A stretch of 64,000 bases of DNA, from assembly GCF_005405545.1 (NCBI RefSeq), contig NZ_BJEG01000007.1, positions 1 to 64,000 of the forward strand, given 5' to 3'. Numbering within the stretch: the stretch's first letter is position 1; each line of letters starts with the position of its first letter. Below the pieces are notes generated by a model that saw nothing but the letters and a program-made list of their open reading frames with translations, ran no database searches and was not told the origin of the DNA. The stretch comes from Weissella hellenica. GTDB taxonomy: Bacteria; Bacillota; Bacilli; Lactobacillales; Lactobacillaceae. The position numbers and the translations under genes are program-made. Of the stretch, positions 43,520 to 53,785 are shown piece by piece.

Positions 43520-45640
43520 ATGGCTAACAAGCGTGAATATCCTTTGCTACGCACTCGTAACATCGGGATCATGGCGCACATCGACGCTGGTAAGACAACG
43601 ACGACAGAGCGTATTTTGTACTATACTGGTAAGATTCATAAAATTGGTGAGACTCATGATGGGGCTTCACAAATGGACTTTATGGACCAAGAAAAGGAAC
43701 GTGGTATCACGATCCAATCTGCAGCCACAACAGCTGTTTGGCATGGTTTTCATGACCAATATAAGAAGGAACCATACCGTGTTAACATCATTGACACACC
43801 AGGTCACGTGGACTTCACTATCGAAGTTGAGCGTTCATTGCGTGTTCTTGATGGTGCCGTAGCCGTATTGGATGGTGCTGCTGGTGTTGAGCCACAAACA
43901 GAAACTGTTTGGCGCCAAGCTGAAACTTATGAAGTACCCCGTGTTGTTTTTGTTAACAAAATGGACAAGTTGGGTGCTGACTTTGGTATGTCTGTTGATT
44001 CATTGAAGGAACGTTTGGATGCTAATGCTAAGGCTATTCAATGGCCAATTGGTGCTGAAGACGATTTCGAAGGTGTTATTGACTTAATCGAAAAGAAGGC
44101 AATGTACCCAACTACTGAACTAGGTGAAGAATGGGAAGCACGTGAAATACCTGCTGACTACGCTGATTTAGTAGAAGAAAAGTACAACGAATTGGTTGAA
44201 GCCGTTGCTGATGTTGACGACGAAATCATGGATAAGTACTTGGAAGGTGAAGAAATTAGCGAAGCCGAATTAAAGGCTGGTATTCGCCGTGCAACAATTT
44301 CTCTACAATTCTACCCAGTTCTTGCAGGTTCAGCCTACAAAGATAAGGGTGTTCAAATGATGTTGGATGCCGTTGTTGAATACTTGCCATCACCTTTGGA
44401 TGTTAAGCCATATGTTGCTAACGATCCAGAAACTGGTGAAGAAATCGACTTGGTTGCTAATGATGAAGGTCCATTTGCTGCCTTGGCATTTAAGGTTATG
44501 ACTGATCCATTCGTTGGACGTTTGACATTCTTGCGTGTATATACTGGTACTTTGGAATCAGGTTCATACATCATGAATACGTCAAAGGACAAGCGTGAAC
44601 GTGTTGGTCGTTTGCTACAAATGCACGCAACTGATCGTAAAGAAATCCCTGAGGTATTCTCAGGAGATATCGCTGCTGCCATTGGTTTGAAGGATACAAC
44701 TACTGGAGATTCTTTGACTTCACCAGATCGTCGCTTGATCTTGGAATCAATGGAATTCCCTGACCCAGTTATCCAATTAGCTGTTGAGCCTAAGACTAAG
44801 GCTGACCAAGCTAAGATGACTGTTGCTTTGCAAAAGTTGGCCGAAGAAGATCCATCATTCCGTGCAGAAACTAACCAAGAAACTGGGGACACACTAATTT
44901 CTGGAATGGGTGAGTTGCACTTGGATATCATTGTTGACCGTATGAAGCGTGAATTCCACGTTGATGTTACGGTTGGTGCACCACAAGTTGCTTACCGTGA
45001 AGCATTTACGAAGACTGTTCAAGCTCGTGGATACTTCAAGCGCCAATCAGGTGGTAAGGGACAATATGGTGATGTTTGGATTGAATTCTCACCTAATGAA
45101 GAAGGGGCTGGATTCGAATTCGAAGATGCCGTTGTTGGTGGTGTTGTTCCTCGTGAATACATTCCTTCAGTTGAAGCTGGTTTGAAGGATTCATTGAACA
45201 ATGGTCCTTTGGCTGGATTCCCATTGGTTGATTTGAAGGCTAAGTTGTATGATGGTTCATACCACGATGTCGACTCATCTGAAGCTGCCTTTAAGATTGC
45301 CGCTTCATTAGCTTTGCGTGAAGCTGCTAAGACTGCTGGTGCAGTTATTTTGGAGCCAGTCATGAAGGTTGATATCATGGTTCCTGAAGATAACTTGGGT
45401 GATGCTATGGGTCACGTTTCAGCTCGTCGTGGATTGCTTGAAGGACAGGACCAACGTGGAAAGCAAATGCTAGTACACGCTAAGGTTCCGTTGTCAGAAA
45501 TGTTTGGATATGCTACTACTTTGCGTTCATCAACGCAAGGTCGTGGAACATTCCAAATGGTCTTTGACCACTATGAAGCAGTTCCTAAGAACGTACAACA
45601 AGATATTATTGCTAAGTACGGTACTACTTCAGCTGAATAA
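43520..45640 (+). CDS. fusA: Elongation factor G
   Basis: 706 residues, five domains. GTPase motifs [21 protein letters not shown] and NKMDKLG; domain [17 protein letters not shown]; domain [10 protein letters not shown]. It translocates tRNA-mRNA on the ribosome. A TATAAT at 43447-43452 suggests an extra promoter between rpsG and fusA, beside readthrough from rpsL. Codon use is strongly optimised. Confidence 0.98.
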   Translation: MANKREYPLLRTRNIGIMAHIDAGKTTTTERILYYTGKIHKIGETHDGASQMDFMDQEKERGITIQSAATTAVWHGFHDQYKKEPYRVNIIDTPGHVDFTIEVERSLRVLDGAVAVLDGAAGVEPQTETVWRQAETYEVPRVVFVNKMDKLGADFGMSVDSLKERLDANAKAIQWPIGAEDDFEGVIDLIEKKAMYPTTELGEEWEAREIPADYADLVEEKYNELVEAVADVDDEIMDKYLEGEEISEAELKAGIRRATISLQFYPVLAGSAYKDKGVQMMLDAVVEYLPSPLDVKPYVANDPETGEEIDLVANDEGPFAALAFKVMTDPFVGRLTFLRVYTGTLESGSYIMNTSKDKRERVGRLLQMHATDRKEIPEVFSGDIAAAIGLKDTTTGDSLTSPDRRLILESMEFPDPVIQLAVEPKTKADQAKMTVALQKLAEEDPSFRAETNQETGDTLISGMGELHLDIIVDRMKREFHVDVTVGAPQVAYREAFTKTVQARGYFKRQSGGKGQYGDVWIEFSPNEEGAGFEFEDAVVGGVVPREYIPSVEAGLKDSLNNGPLAGFPLVDLKAKLYDGSYHDVDSSEAAFKIAASLALREAAKTAGAVILEPVMKVDIMVPEDNLGDAMGHVSARRGLLEGQDQRGKQMLVHAKVPLSEMFGYATTLRSSTQGRGTFQMVFDHYEAVPKNVQQDIIAKYGTTSAE

Positions 45641-45662
45641 TTTTTATTTAACAAAAATTAAG

Positions 45663-45698
45663 AAGGACATTGATAATTATTTGTCAGTGTCCTTTTTT
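45663..45698 (+). terminator. Intrinsic terminator of fusA
   Basis: AAGGACATTGA pairs with TCAGTGTCCTT, T6. Confidence 0.9.
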
Positions 45699-45767
45699 GT
45701 TTTATTATCGACTATTTTTTGATTAATTTGTATAATAAAGTTTATGTAAAGAAAGGTGGTACTAGTA

Positions 45768-46880
45768 GTGGCACAACCAATTATCGAATTTAAACATGTT
45801 GCTAAGCAATATGATGACAATGTTGTCTTGAAGTCTGTTGATTTAGAGATAGAAGCTGGTAAATTTTATACGTTATTAGGACCCTCAGGTTCTGGTAAAA
45901 CGACGATTTTACGTCTAATTGCTGGCTTTTTAGAAGCTACTTCAGGGGACATTTTATTTGAAGGTCAAAGAATTAATGAATTACCGCCTGAAAAACGACG
46001 CGTTAATACAGTATTTCAAAATTATGCATTGTTTCCAAATATGAACGTTTTTGAAAATGTTGCATTTGGTATGTCTATTAAAGGGAAAGGTAAGTCTGAA
46101 ATTAAAGTAAAAGTTGCTGAAATGTTAAGTCTAGTAAAATTATCTGGTTTAGCAGATCGAGAAATTTCAGAATTATCTGGTGGGCAACAACAACGCGTAG
46201 CGATTGCACGAGCATTAGCTAACGATCCTGAGGTTTTATTGTTAGATGAGCCATTATCAGCGCTAGATTATAAGTTACGTAAGAAAATGCAGTATGAGCT
46301 ACGTGAGATACAAAAGCGTCTGGGAATAACGTTTATTTTTGTAACACATGACCAAGAAGAAGCGTTGGCAATGTCGGACTGGATATTTGTTACCAATGAA
46401 GGTGAGATTGTCCAAAATGGTACACCAGTAGATATTTATGATGCGCCAATTAACCATTTTGTGGCAGATTTCATCGGTGAATCGAATATTTTACCAGGTG
46501 TGATGCGTAAAGATTATTTGGTTGCATTTGCTGGTAAAGAATTTGAAAATGTTGATGGTGGTATGCGACTTAATGAACAAGTTGAAGTAGTATTGCGACC
46601 TGAAGATTTAGACTTAGTAAGTGCGGATAAGGGTAAACTAGTTGTCACGATTGATGATCAGTCATTTAGAGGTGACTATTATGAAATTACAGCATATGAT
46701 GATGATCAAAATGAATGGCAAATTCAAGCAACTAATCCTGCTGTTATTGGTGAACGGCGTGGTTTGCTCTTTGATCCTGAAGATATCCACATTATGCGTT
46801 TAAATGAATCTGAAGAAGATTTTGATGCACGTATGGAAGAATATGATGATACTGAGGAGGCGACAATGAATGAATCGTAA
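45768..46880 (+). CDS. potA: Spermidine/putrescine ABC transporter ATPase
   Basis: 370 residues. Walker [11 protein letters not shown]-loop FQNYALFP, signature [15 protein letters not shown], Walker [18 protein letters not shown]-loop VTHDQEEAL and a C-terminal TOBE domain ([13 protein letters not shown]). It powers the PotBCD importer. Start GTG 45768 follows AAAGGTGG; other in-frame GTGs upstream fall within that site. It overlaps potB by 11 nt. Confidence 0.95.
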   Translation: MAQPIIEFKHVAKQYDDNVVLKSVDLEIEAGKFYTLLGPSGSGKTTILRLIAGFLEATSGDILFEGQRINELPPEKRRVNTVFQNYALFPNMNVFENVAFGMSIKGKGKSEIKVKVAEMLSLVKLSGLADREISELSGGQQQRVAIARALANDPEVLLLDEPLSALDYKLRKKMQYELREIQKRLGITFIFVTHDQEEALAMSDWIFVTNEGEIVQNGTPVDIYDAPINHFVADFIGESNILPGVMRKDYLVAFAGKEFENVDGGMRLNEQVEVVLRPEDLDLVSADKGKLVVTIDDQSFRGDYYEITAYDDDQNEWQIQATNPAVIGERRGLLFDPEDIHIMRLNESEEDFDARMEEYDDTEEATMNES

Positions 46881-47688
46881 ACGGACACTAACCTATACAA
46901 TTCCATATATATTGTGGTTGGGATTATTTGTCATTGCCTCTGTCATTTTATTAATTATTCAGTCATTTGGGAATCTTAATGGTCATTTTACATTCAGTAA
47001 TTATGTAACATATTTTAGTTCAGGTACGTATCTACGAATGACCTTTAATTCAATCTTTTTTGCATTTATTGTCACAGCAATGACGTTATTAATTAGTTAT
47101 CCGATGGCATATGTAATGAGTCGTTTAAAGCATGCCCAATTTTGGTTATTGCTGGTTATTTTACCAACCTGGGTGAATTTATTATTAAAAGCATATGCCT
47201 TTATAGGATTATTTTCAAAAACAGGGACTATTAACGAGTTTTTGTCATTAATCGGTTTTGCACCACATCAAATGATGTTTACAAATATGTCTTTTTTGGT
47301 TGTTGCAGCATACATAGAAATACCTTTTATGATTATGCCAATTTTTAACTCACTAGTTGAGTTAGATAAAAGTTATATTAATGCCGCTCGCGATTTAGGG
47401 GCAACCCAATGGCAAACATTGGTTAAGGTTATTTTTCCAATCTCAATTGGTGGTGTTAAAGCTGGTATTCAAGCTGTATTTATCCCAACACTGTCATTAT
47501 TTATGATTACGAGATTAATTGGGGGTAACCGCGTGATTACCTTGGGAACTGCAATTGAGGAACATTTTTTGGTTACGCAAAATTGGGGAATGGGTTCGAC
47601 AATCGGCGTCATTTTGATTGTTGCGATGATTTTAACAATGATGCTAACCAGAGATCGCAAGAAGAAGGGGGGCAAGCATGGTAGATAA
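46870..47688 (+). CDS. potB: Spermidine/putrescine ABC transporter permease PotB
   Basis: 272 residues, six membrane helices. EAA-type coupling motif [30 protein letters not shown]. It overlaps potA and potC, so translation is coupled. First of the paired membrane subunits. Confidence 0.95.
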   Translation: MNRKRTLTYTIPYILWLGLFVIASVILLIIQSFGNLNGHFTFSNYVTYFSSGTYLRMTFNSIFFAFIVTAMTLLISYPMAYVMSRLKHAQFWLLLVILPTWVNLLLKAYAFIGLFSKTGTINEFLSLIGFAPHQMMFTNMSFLVVAAYIEIPFMIMPIFNSLVELDKSYINAARDLGATQWQTLVKVIFPISIGGVKAGIQAVFIPTLSLFMITRLIGGNRVITLGTAIEEHFLVTQNWGMGSTIGVILIVAMILTMMLTRDRKKKGGKHGR

Positions 47689-48499
47689 GCACAAAAAGTG
47701 GGCGAATATTTATTTGGTCTTTGTCTTTATATTAATGTATGCACCAATCTTTTATCTTATCTTTTATTCATTTAATAAGGGTGACTATATGGCAGGATTT
47801 GCGGGATTTTCATGGCGACATTACATTGATATGTTTGCCGATGCCCGCTTAATGCAAATGTTAGTAAACACCTTTATTGTGGCACTATTGTCAGCATTAA
47901 TTGCAACGTTGATCGGTTTATTTGGGGCTATTGGTATTTATAATACGAAACAAGCTAGTACTAAAAATGTTTTGTTATCGTTAAACAATGTCTTAATGGT
48001 CTCACCAGATGTTATTATTGGTGCCAGCTTTTTGATTTTCTTTACGATGATTGGCTTGAAATTAGGTTTTGGTTCGGTTGTGTTAGCCCATATTGCATTT
48101 TCAATTCCTATCGTTGTGTTAATGGTGTTACCACGTTTAAATGAAATGAATCCAGCTTTGATTGATGCGGCACGTGATTTAGGTGCAAATAGTTATCAGG
48201 TGTTATCAAGAGTTGTTTTACCTTACGCATGGCCAGGAATTTTATCTGGATTTTTCATGGCAATTACGTATTCATTGGATGATTTTGCAGTAACTTTTTT
48301 CGTAACAGGAAACGGATTTTCAACGCTTTCAGTCGAAATATATTCACGTGCGCGTCAAGGAATTGATCTTTCTATCAATGCAATGGCGACATTAATGTTT
48401 TTGTTGTCACTAGTTTTGGTTATTATCTATTACTTCATTTCAAATTATAGTGCTGCTAATAGCAAAAAAAAGAAAGGTAATAGAGTGGTGGTGCATTAA
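47678..48499 (+). CDS. potC: Spermidine/putrescine ABC transporter permease PotC
   Basis: 273 residues, six membrane helices. EAA motif IDAARDLGANSYQVLSRVVLPYAWPGILSG and the PotC-like SLDDFAVTFFVTGNGFSTLSVEIYSRAR. Basic C-terminus. It overlaps potB by 11 nt and is followed 2 nt later by potD. Confidence 0.95.
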   Translation: MVDKHKKWANIYLVFVFILMYAPIFYLIFYSFNKGDYMAGFAGFSWRHYIDMFADARLMQMLVNTFIVALLSALIATLIGLFGAIGIYNTKQASTKNVLLSLNNVLMVSPDVIIGASFLIFFTMIGLKLGFGSVVLAHIAFSIPIVVLMVLPRLNEMNPALIDAARDLGANSYQVLSRVVLPYAWPGILSGFFMAITYSLDDFAVTFFVTGNGFSTLSVEIYSRARQGIDLSINAMATLMFLLSLVLVIIYYFISNYSAANSKKKKGNRVVVH

Positions 48500-48501
48500 T
48501 T

Positions 48502-49587
48502 ATGAAAAAAATCATTTGGTTAACAACGATTATATTAGGTGCCACGTTAGCATTATTTGGGGTTAATATCTTTTTAGAACACACTGAAAATGTTGGCACT
48601 AAAAATAATGGTCATCAGGAATTAACAATTTATAACTGGGGAGATTATATTGATCCAAATTTGTTAAAAAAGTTTCAAAAAGAAACAGGTTATAAAGTTG
48701 ATTATGAAACATTTGATTCTAATGAAGCAATGTTTACTAAAATTCAACAAGGTGGCACACATTATGATTTAGCAGTACCGTCAGATTATATGATTCAAAA
48801 GATGAAGGCTGCTAACCTTTTGTTACCATTAGATCATGAAAAATTAACTGGGCTTGGTAATTATGATAAGTAGTTTATGAATCAAGCGTTTGATAAAGGC
48901 AATAAATACTCTGTTCCGTATTTTTGGGGGACGTTAGGCATTGTCTATAATGACAAATATATTAAACCAGATGAAATTAAAACTTGGAATGATCTTTGGC
49001 GGCCTAAGTACAAAAAGAGTATTATGTTAATTGATTCTGCACGGGATATTATGGGGATGGCTTTAGCATCTAGCGGCCAATCAGTTAATACAAAAAGTAT
49101 CCCTGAATTAGCTGCGGCTAAAGGGAAACTAGATACATTAATGCCAAACGTTAAGGCAATGGTTGCGGACGAGATTAAGACGTATATGGCACAAGAAGAA
49201 GCAACACTTGCAGTTGATTACTCAGGTGATGCGGCAGAAATGATTTCTGAGAATAAACATTTGCATTATGTTGTTCCTAGCGATGGTGGTAACTTGTGGT
49301 TTGATAATATTGTGATGCCTAAAACGGTTAAAAATAAAAAAGCAGCTTATGCATTTTTGAATTTTATGAGTAAACCAGCTAATGCAAAACAAAATGCTAT
49401 TTATGTCGGTTATGCAACATCGAATAAAAAGGCAGTTAAACAATTACCGCAAGCAACTAAAAATAATCCATCTTGGTATCCTGATGATAAAACATTGTCA
49501 AAACTGGAAGTATATGAAGACTTAGGGCCAAATTGGGTCGGTAAGTATAATGACTATTTCTTAGAATTTAAGATGACGAATCGTTAA
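48502..49587 (+). pseudogene. potD: PotD polyamine-binding protein gene with an in-frame TAG
   Basis: Together the frame would encode 361 residues, the normal length of the spermidine/putrescine-binding protein. An N-terminal anchor/signal (about 4-23), LTIYNWGDYIDPNLLKKFQ, and the binding-lobe motif KYSVPYFWGTLGIVYND are intact. Codon 124 is TAG (48871-48873) with the same frame open on both sides (NYDK, stop, FMNQAFDKGN). Relatives have Gln or Glu here, so CAG to TAG is likely. The 123-residue fragment cannot form a binding protein, and a restart at ATG 48877 would lack the signal. Read-through or a sequencing error is possible. Confidence 0.88.
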
Positions 49588-49675
49588 TTTCAAGTCAAAT
49601 TTTATCTTTATGCTAAGCATTACATTATAAAATGGTGTTAATAAAGAAAGTTAATTAAGAATGGGAGTTAACATA

Positions 49676-50455
49676 ATGAAGAAAGGCAAGTCAGAAAAGA
49701 TTGTCGCATTAGTTGCAGGTATTTTTGTTGTTTTAGGACTGACGATTGCGTTTCAATCGGCACATTCAACTAACGATGAGATTTCTGAAAAACAGCAATC
49801 TCTTTCAAAAACAAAATTAAATAAATTATCATTGCCGCAATTATCAAAACGGGTTCATAAAAACCAAATAGTTGTGACAATCGAAACAACAGCAGGAAAT
49901 ATTAAACTGAAATTATTTAATAAATATGCTCCGTTAGCTGTGAAAAATTTTGTTAAGCATTCTCAAAAAAATTATTATAATGGGACAATTTTTCACCGTG
50001 TCATTAATGATTTCATGATTCAAGGTGGTGATCCAACTGGTACAGGAACTGGTGGGGCATCGATTTGGCGGGATAAAAATGAAAAAATTGATGATGGTTC
50101 AGGTTTTAAGAATGAAATTTCGCCTAATCTGTATAATATAAGGGGCGCAGTCTCAATGGCTAATGCTGGTGAAAACACAAACGGCTCACAATTTTTTATT
50201 AATCAAAATCATGAGAATTCAGCAACCCAGTTAAAAAAGTCAAAGTATCCTGATAAAATTATTGATGCGTATAAAAAAGGTGGTAATCCATCATTAGATG
50301 GTAATTATACTGTTTTTGGGCAAGTTATTAGTGGTATGGATGTTGTTGATAAAATTGCAGCTGCTGAAGTTAAAGATAATGCGGATAATTCCGAAAAATC
50401 AACACCAGTTAACCCAGATAAAATTTTAAAGATAACAATTGATAAAAATTCTTAG
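49676..50455 (+). CDS. Secreted/membrane-anchored cyclophilin-type peptidyl-prolyl isomerase
   Basis: 259 residues. An N-terminal hydrophobic helix (about 9-27) after a basic MKKGKSEK start, a short linker, then the cyclophilin domain with FHRVINDFMIQGGDPTGTGTGG, GAVSMANAGENTNGSQFFI and NYTVFGQVISGMDVVDKIA. Catalyses proline isomerisation of exported proteins. ATG 49676 follows GGGAG; an ATG at 49661 overlaps that site. The active-site Arg and Gln are present. Confidence 0.92.
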   Translation: MKKGKSEKIVALVAGIFVVLGLTIAFQSAHSTNDEISEKQQSLSKTKLNKLSLPQLSKRVHKNQIVVTIETTAGNIKLKLFNKYAPLAVKNFVKHSQKNYYNGTIFHRVINDFMIQGGDPTGTGTGGASIWRDKNEKIDDGSGFKNEISPNLYNIRGAVSMANAGENTNGSQFFINQNHENSATQLKKSKYPDKIIDAYKKGGNPSLDGNYTVFGQVISGMDVVDKIAAAEVKDNADNSEKSTPVNPDKILKITIDKNS

Positions 50456-50483
50456 TTCGCTTTATTAGTTTAATAGCCTTTAA

Positions 50484-50580
50484 AAGAGAGCGAGACGAAA
50501 GCCACTTTGAGGCTTCAGACTTTCGGAACGTGCTTATGCTATAAAAATTGCAGGCGCATAATTAAGCTATTTTTAAATAG
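50484..50580 (+). repeat. Dispersed intergenic repeat, copy 2
   Basis: The core 50507-50580 (TTGAGGCTTCAGAC...) aligns with 20089-20158; both share GGAACG, TTA-GCTATAAAA and a run ending CTATTTTTA or similar. Same placement: between stop codon and terminator. Confidence 0.7.
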
Positions 50581-50620
50581 AAAAAAGTTGGGATAAAAGA
50601 AGATATCCCAACTTTTTTTA
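50581..50620 (+). terminator. Intrinsic terminator
   Basis: AAAAAAGTTGGGATA pairs with TATCCCAACTTTTTT. Confidence 0.92.
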
Positions 50621-50643
50621 TTTAGGCTATAAATGATGCTAGA

Positions 50644-50988
50644 TTAAGAATTTGAGTAGGCTAGGGCAGTATTAGTAACAATTAACTGGAAATAATTATC
50701 AAAACCAGGTTTATTGTAACTACGAAGTAAACCAGCAAAATCGGCTGGTGACCAGTCCGAAATAACAATCGCGCCATCCTGGTATTGTAACGAATGAGAC
50801 ATAGCTGAAGTACTTTCAACGAGATAGAAAGTATCATTAATGTCTAAGTAAAGTAGCTGTAATTTAATATTACGATTGGCACCTAGTGAGGTTGTCGAAG
50901 TTAAAAATGGATCATTTAACCAATGTTGGCTAACGTGTCCGTGTCTAAATTTATGAATTGTTTCTAGAGTATTTCCAATAATTTTCAT
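50644..50988 (-). CDS. Unknown 114-residue protein
   Basis: Not recognised. Soluble, with beta-rich stretches (IKLQLLYLDINDTFYLVEST, QYQDGAIVISDWS) and no cysteine or membrane segment. On the minus strand AGGGGATGTACT precedes the ATG, a good ribosome binding site. Convergent with the cyclophilin gene, and read in the same direction as usp, which lies upstream of it behind its own terminator. Confidence 0.7.
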   Translation of the reverse strand: MKIIGNTLETIHKFRHGHVSQHWLNDPFLTSTTSLGANRNIKLQLLYLDINDTFYLVESTSAMSHSLQYQDGAIVISDWSPADFAGLLRSYNKPGFDNYFQLIVTNTALAYSNS

Positions 50989-51090
50989 AGTACATCCCCT
51001 GTGTTAATAATGATTAAAAACATAGAATTATTATAACCTGATTTTAATAAAAGTCCATTAAGTAATATTAAATTAAGTTGGATAGACAAT

Positions 51091-51118
51091 AAAAAAACCA
51101 ACTACGAAGTAGCCGGCT
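51091..51118 (-). terminator. Intrinsic terminator of usp (minus strand)
   Basis: On the minus strand CCGGCTAC / GTAGTTGG (with G-U pairs) around TTC, then T7. Confidence 0.85.
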
Positions 51119-51127
51119 CTTTACAGT

Positions 51128-51577
51128 TTATTGAACAATTAAAACATCTGTTTTAGCATTTTGTACCACAAATGATGTAACTGATCCAACCAGAATACGC
51201 TCTAATGTATTTAATCCTGACTTACCAAGCATGATTAAACCAGTATCGTGATCACGTGGGAAATCGCGGGCGATAACCGCCTTTGGTGAACCGAAACGAA
51301 CGTGAATATTAACTTGTTCTGCACCATTATCACGAGCAATCTGGGCGAATTTTGTTAGTTTTTCTTCAGCATCTTGTACTAATTGATAAACAACGTCACC
51401 AGATATTGACATACCAGCTAGACCAGAAATTGAGTTTGTATCAATAACATACAACAAATCTAGAGCAGTTTGGTTACGCACAGCAACTGCAGCAGCCTTT
51501 TCAATTATGACGCTAGAAATTTTTGATCCATCAATAGGAGCCAATATGTTCTTGTATGCAATCTTGTCCTCTGCCAT
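51128..51577 (-). CDS. Universal stress protein
   Basis: 149 residues, one UspA domain. KNILAPIDGSKISSV at the N-terminus and the ATP-binding motif GKSGLNTLERILVGSVTSFVV (G-2x-G-9x-G-S) at the C-terminus. Cytoplasmic, induced by starvation and stress in relatives. ATG 51577 (MAEDKIAY) has GGTGA 6 nt upstream; an earlier in-frame start adds four residues. Transcribed away from the RNA gene at 51787. Confidence 0.92.
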   Translation of the reverse strand: MAEDKIAYKNILAPIDGSKISSVIIEKAAAVAVRNQTALDLLYVIDTNSISGLAGMSISGDVVYQLVQDAEEKLTKFAQIARDNGAEQVNIHVRFGSPKAVIARDFPRDHDTGLIMLGKSGLNTLERILVGSVTSFVVQNAKTDVLIVQ

Positions 51578-51751
51578 GGAAGTCACCATCCTTATAAGGT
51601 ATTATGTTTGAATAAATTATTTTATACCTGTATTATATACCTAATAATAGTCAAATGTGAGCGCAATCTTTTAAATTAGGTGACATCTTTAATGCATAAT
51701 TCATACAAAATATGAATTTGCGCACAATATTATTTTAAATGATTTATTAGA

Positions 51752-52024
51752 TTGTTTAAATTAATATTGTGTGCTATAATTCTATTTATGCGATGAGTCG
51801 AGAAAGATCATAATAGATCTTTTATAAACGGTCCTCATTAACAGTCGTATATACTGGAGGATGCAAAACGAGTTGTGGAACTCGGATTGCTGCACATGAC
51901 TACTTTTAGCTTAGCTATTGGGTGTACGTTGACTGATGGGTAACCATCACGTGAGCTAAGACGCGTCAATCTTAGCAATGCCAATCTAAATGCACTGTCT
52001 TATTATGAGACAGTGCATCTTTTT
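51752..52024 (+). ncRNA. Structured RNA next to usp, candidate 6S RNA (Lacto-usp type)
   Basis: Promoter TTGTTT (51752-51757), 17 bp, TATAAT (51775-51780); predicted RNA from about 51787 to a strong terminator TGCACTGTCT/AGACAGTGCA ending near 52024, about 235 nt. Stable helices: AAAGATC/GATCTTT, ATGAG/CTCAT, CGAG/CTCG, CTTAGCT/AGCTAAG enclosing TGATGG/CCATCA, and GGATTGCT/AGCAATGCC. The Lacto-usp RNA, regarded as the lactobacillal 6S RNA, is known beside usp genes, which fits. Not confirmed by a sequence motif. Confidence 0.55.
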
Positions 52025-52140
52025 ATATAAATAAAATTTTTGTATTTCAAATCTATGCTGAAATAAGATATTTTCCGTAAAATGGTATATAATAAAGCAT
52101 GGGTTGAATATATTTAATAAGGTACAAGGGGGATGCACCA

Positions 52141-52314
52141 ATGGAAAAATTAATTCAAATACGTGTTGAAGAAGAGGTCCGTAATGCAGCGGATAATGTT
52201 TTTAAAGAAAATGGGCTAACCACACAACAAGCTGTTAAAATGTTTTTAACGCAAGTTGCGCATAGTGGGAAATCACCATTTGATGATTTATTTAGGGCCA
52301 AAGAACAACATTAA
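52141..52314 (+). CDS. RelB/DinJ-family antitoxin, without toxin partner
   Basis: 57 residues starting MEKLIQIRVEEEVRNAADNV: an N-terminal beta strand followed by two helices, the ribbon-helix-helix fold of RelB/DinJ antitoxins, with GLTTQQAVKMFLTQVA. GGGGG is 10 nt before the ATG. A terminator follows at once (52333-52366), and the next gene is unrelated, so no toxin gene is linked. It may be an orphan regulator or a remnant of a lost module. Confidence 0.78.
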   Translation: MEKLIQIRVEEEVRNAADNVFKENGLTTQQAVKMFLTQVAHSGKSPFDDLFRAKEQH

Positions 52315-52332
52315 TTAAAGATTTTCAATATT

Positions 52333-52366
52333 AGCGGAAATGAATTTTTTTCATTTCCGCTTTTTA
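52333..52366 (+). terminator. Intrinsic terminator
   Basis: AGCGGAAATGAA pairs with TTCATTTCCGCT, T5. Confidence 0.92.
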
Positions 52367-52456
52367 ATATATATTAAAGAATAATTCGCAAGACATTTAG
52401 CCAAATATAACTGTAATTTTGATATACTGTTTATTAAGAATAACTGGAGGAATTTT

Positions 52457-52834
52457 ATGAAAACAGTTACTTTTAAGAATTTTTCTTTTTGGCAACGCAT
52501 TATTATTAATACAATTACATTATTAGCAATGGCAGGATTGTTTAGAAATGGTCTTTATATCAGCAGTATTTGGACAGCGATTTTAGCGGCATTTATCTTA
52601 GGTATTTTAAATGCCCTCGTTAAACCAGTGCTACATTTATTAGCATTACCATTTACCATTTTGACATTTGGATTATTTGGTTTGGTGATTAATGGCTTGG
52701 TGCTTTGGTTAACGTCTTGGGTCATTGGGGACGGCTTTAAGTTTGCTAGTTTCGGTTGGGCAGTATTTATTGCGATTATAATGTCACTTGTTAATCTAAT
52801 CATTTCTAATTATTTCAATAAAAATAATCAATAG
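52457..52834 (+). CDS. YvlD/phage-holin-like four-helix membrane protein
   Basis: 125 residues, four membrane helices (about 12-31, 35-52, 58-84, 92-117). LGILNALVKPVLHLLALPFTILTFGLFGLVINGLVLWL is the family motif region of YvlD-type proteins (PF04020). In Gram-positives it commonly precedes hprK, as here (21 nt gap). Exact function unknown; linked to envelope stress in relatives. CTGGAGGA precedes the ATG. Confidence 0.9.
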   Translation: MKTVTFKNFSFWQRIIINTITLLAMAGLFRNGLYISSIWTAILAAFILGILNALVKPVLHLLALPFTILTFGLFGLVINGLVLWLTSWVIGDGFKFASFGWAVFIAIIMSLVNLIISNYFNKNNQ

Positions 52835-52855
52835 GCATAAGATGGGGAATTAAAG

Positions 52856-53785
52856 ATGGCAAAAGAACTAACAGTTAAAGATTTGTTAGACAATACGCGT
52901 CTAAAAATTGTGGCAGGTGAGGAATATTTAGATCGAAAAATAATGACACCAGATATTTCACGCCCTGGTCTAGAAATGACTGGATATTTTAATTACTATG
53001 CACCAGAACGTATTCAGTTAATGGGGATTACGGAGACGTCATTTGCGCACCGTATGAATCACGAAGAATTGTTATTGATTGCAAGGAAAATGATGCAACC
53101 AAATACCCCAACATTTGTTGTGTCGACAGGTCGGCAATTACCAGATGAATTTATGCAATCTGCAAAGGAAAATCATATTCCAGTATTAGCAACTGAATTG
53201 ACTTCTTCTAAAATTTTGGCTAATATGACGTATTTCTTAAGTGGTGGTCTAGCAGAACGTGAATCTATTCATGGGGTTTTAGTTGATATCTTTGGCTTGG
53301 GTGTTTTAATTACCGGTGATTCTGGTGTTGGTAAATCAGAAACGGCCTTAGAATTAGTACAACGTGGGCATCGTCTAATTGCAGATGACAGAGTGGATGT
53401 TTATGCGCAAGATGAAGAGCGTTTGGTAGGTGAACCACCAGCAATTCTAAGAAACCTAATGGAGTTGCGTGGTGTTGGTATCATTGATGTGATGGATTTG
53501 TTTGGTGCTGGCGCAGTTCGTTCACATGCAACAATTGCGTTTAATTTGCATCTTGCCAAATGGCATGATGATCAAGACGTTGACCGTTTAGGGAATGGTG
53601 AGGAAGTGATGACCATACAGGGTGTTGATTTACCACGCTTTGTTCTCCCTGTTCAGGCTGGACGCAATTTAGCTGTTTTAGTTGAGACAGCAACGAAAAA
53701 TTTCCGTGCTAAATTAATGGGATTTGATGCAACTCAGACATTTAATAATAACTTAAATAAATTAATTTCTGATAATTCAAAATAA
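52856..53785 (+). CDS. hprK: HPr kinase/phosphorylase
   Basis: 309 residues. It phosphorylates HPr at Ser46 when glycolytic intermediates are high, so HPr-Ser-P can activate CcpA; it also reverses the reaction. P-loop GDSGVGKSETALEL near 155-168 and the signature RGVGIIDVMDLFGAGAVR near 205. The target HPr (Ser46 present) is encoded at 59105, and cre boxes occur in this window, so all parts of carbon catabolite control except CcpA are visible. Confidence 0.97.
   Translation: MAKELTVKDLLDNTRLKIVAGEEYLDRKIMTPDISRPGLEMTGYFNYYAPERIQLMGITETSFAHRMNHEELLLIARKMMQPNTPTFVVSTGRQLPDEFMQSAKENHIPVLATELTSSKILANMTYFLSGGLAERESIHGVLVDIFGLGVLITGDSGVGKSETALELVQRGHRLIADDRVDVYAQDEERLVGEPPAILRNLMELRGVGIIDVMDLFGAGAVRSHATIAFNLHLAKWHDDQDVDRLGNGEEVMTIQGVDLPRFVLPVQAGRNLAVLVETATKNFRAKLMGFDATQTFNNNLNKLISDNSK

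Noticed and set aside
44353-44931. 192-codon frame antisense to fusA
   Set aside because: Typical shadow frame in a gene with strong codon bias; Ser-rich composition and no start signals.
51787-52024. Possible T-box, because of GGGTGTACG in the RNA beside usp
   Set aside because: The T-box consensus (AGGGTGGnACCGCG) is not present and no aminoacyl-tRNA synthetase or amino-acid gene follows.
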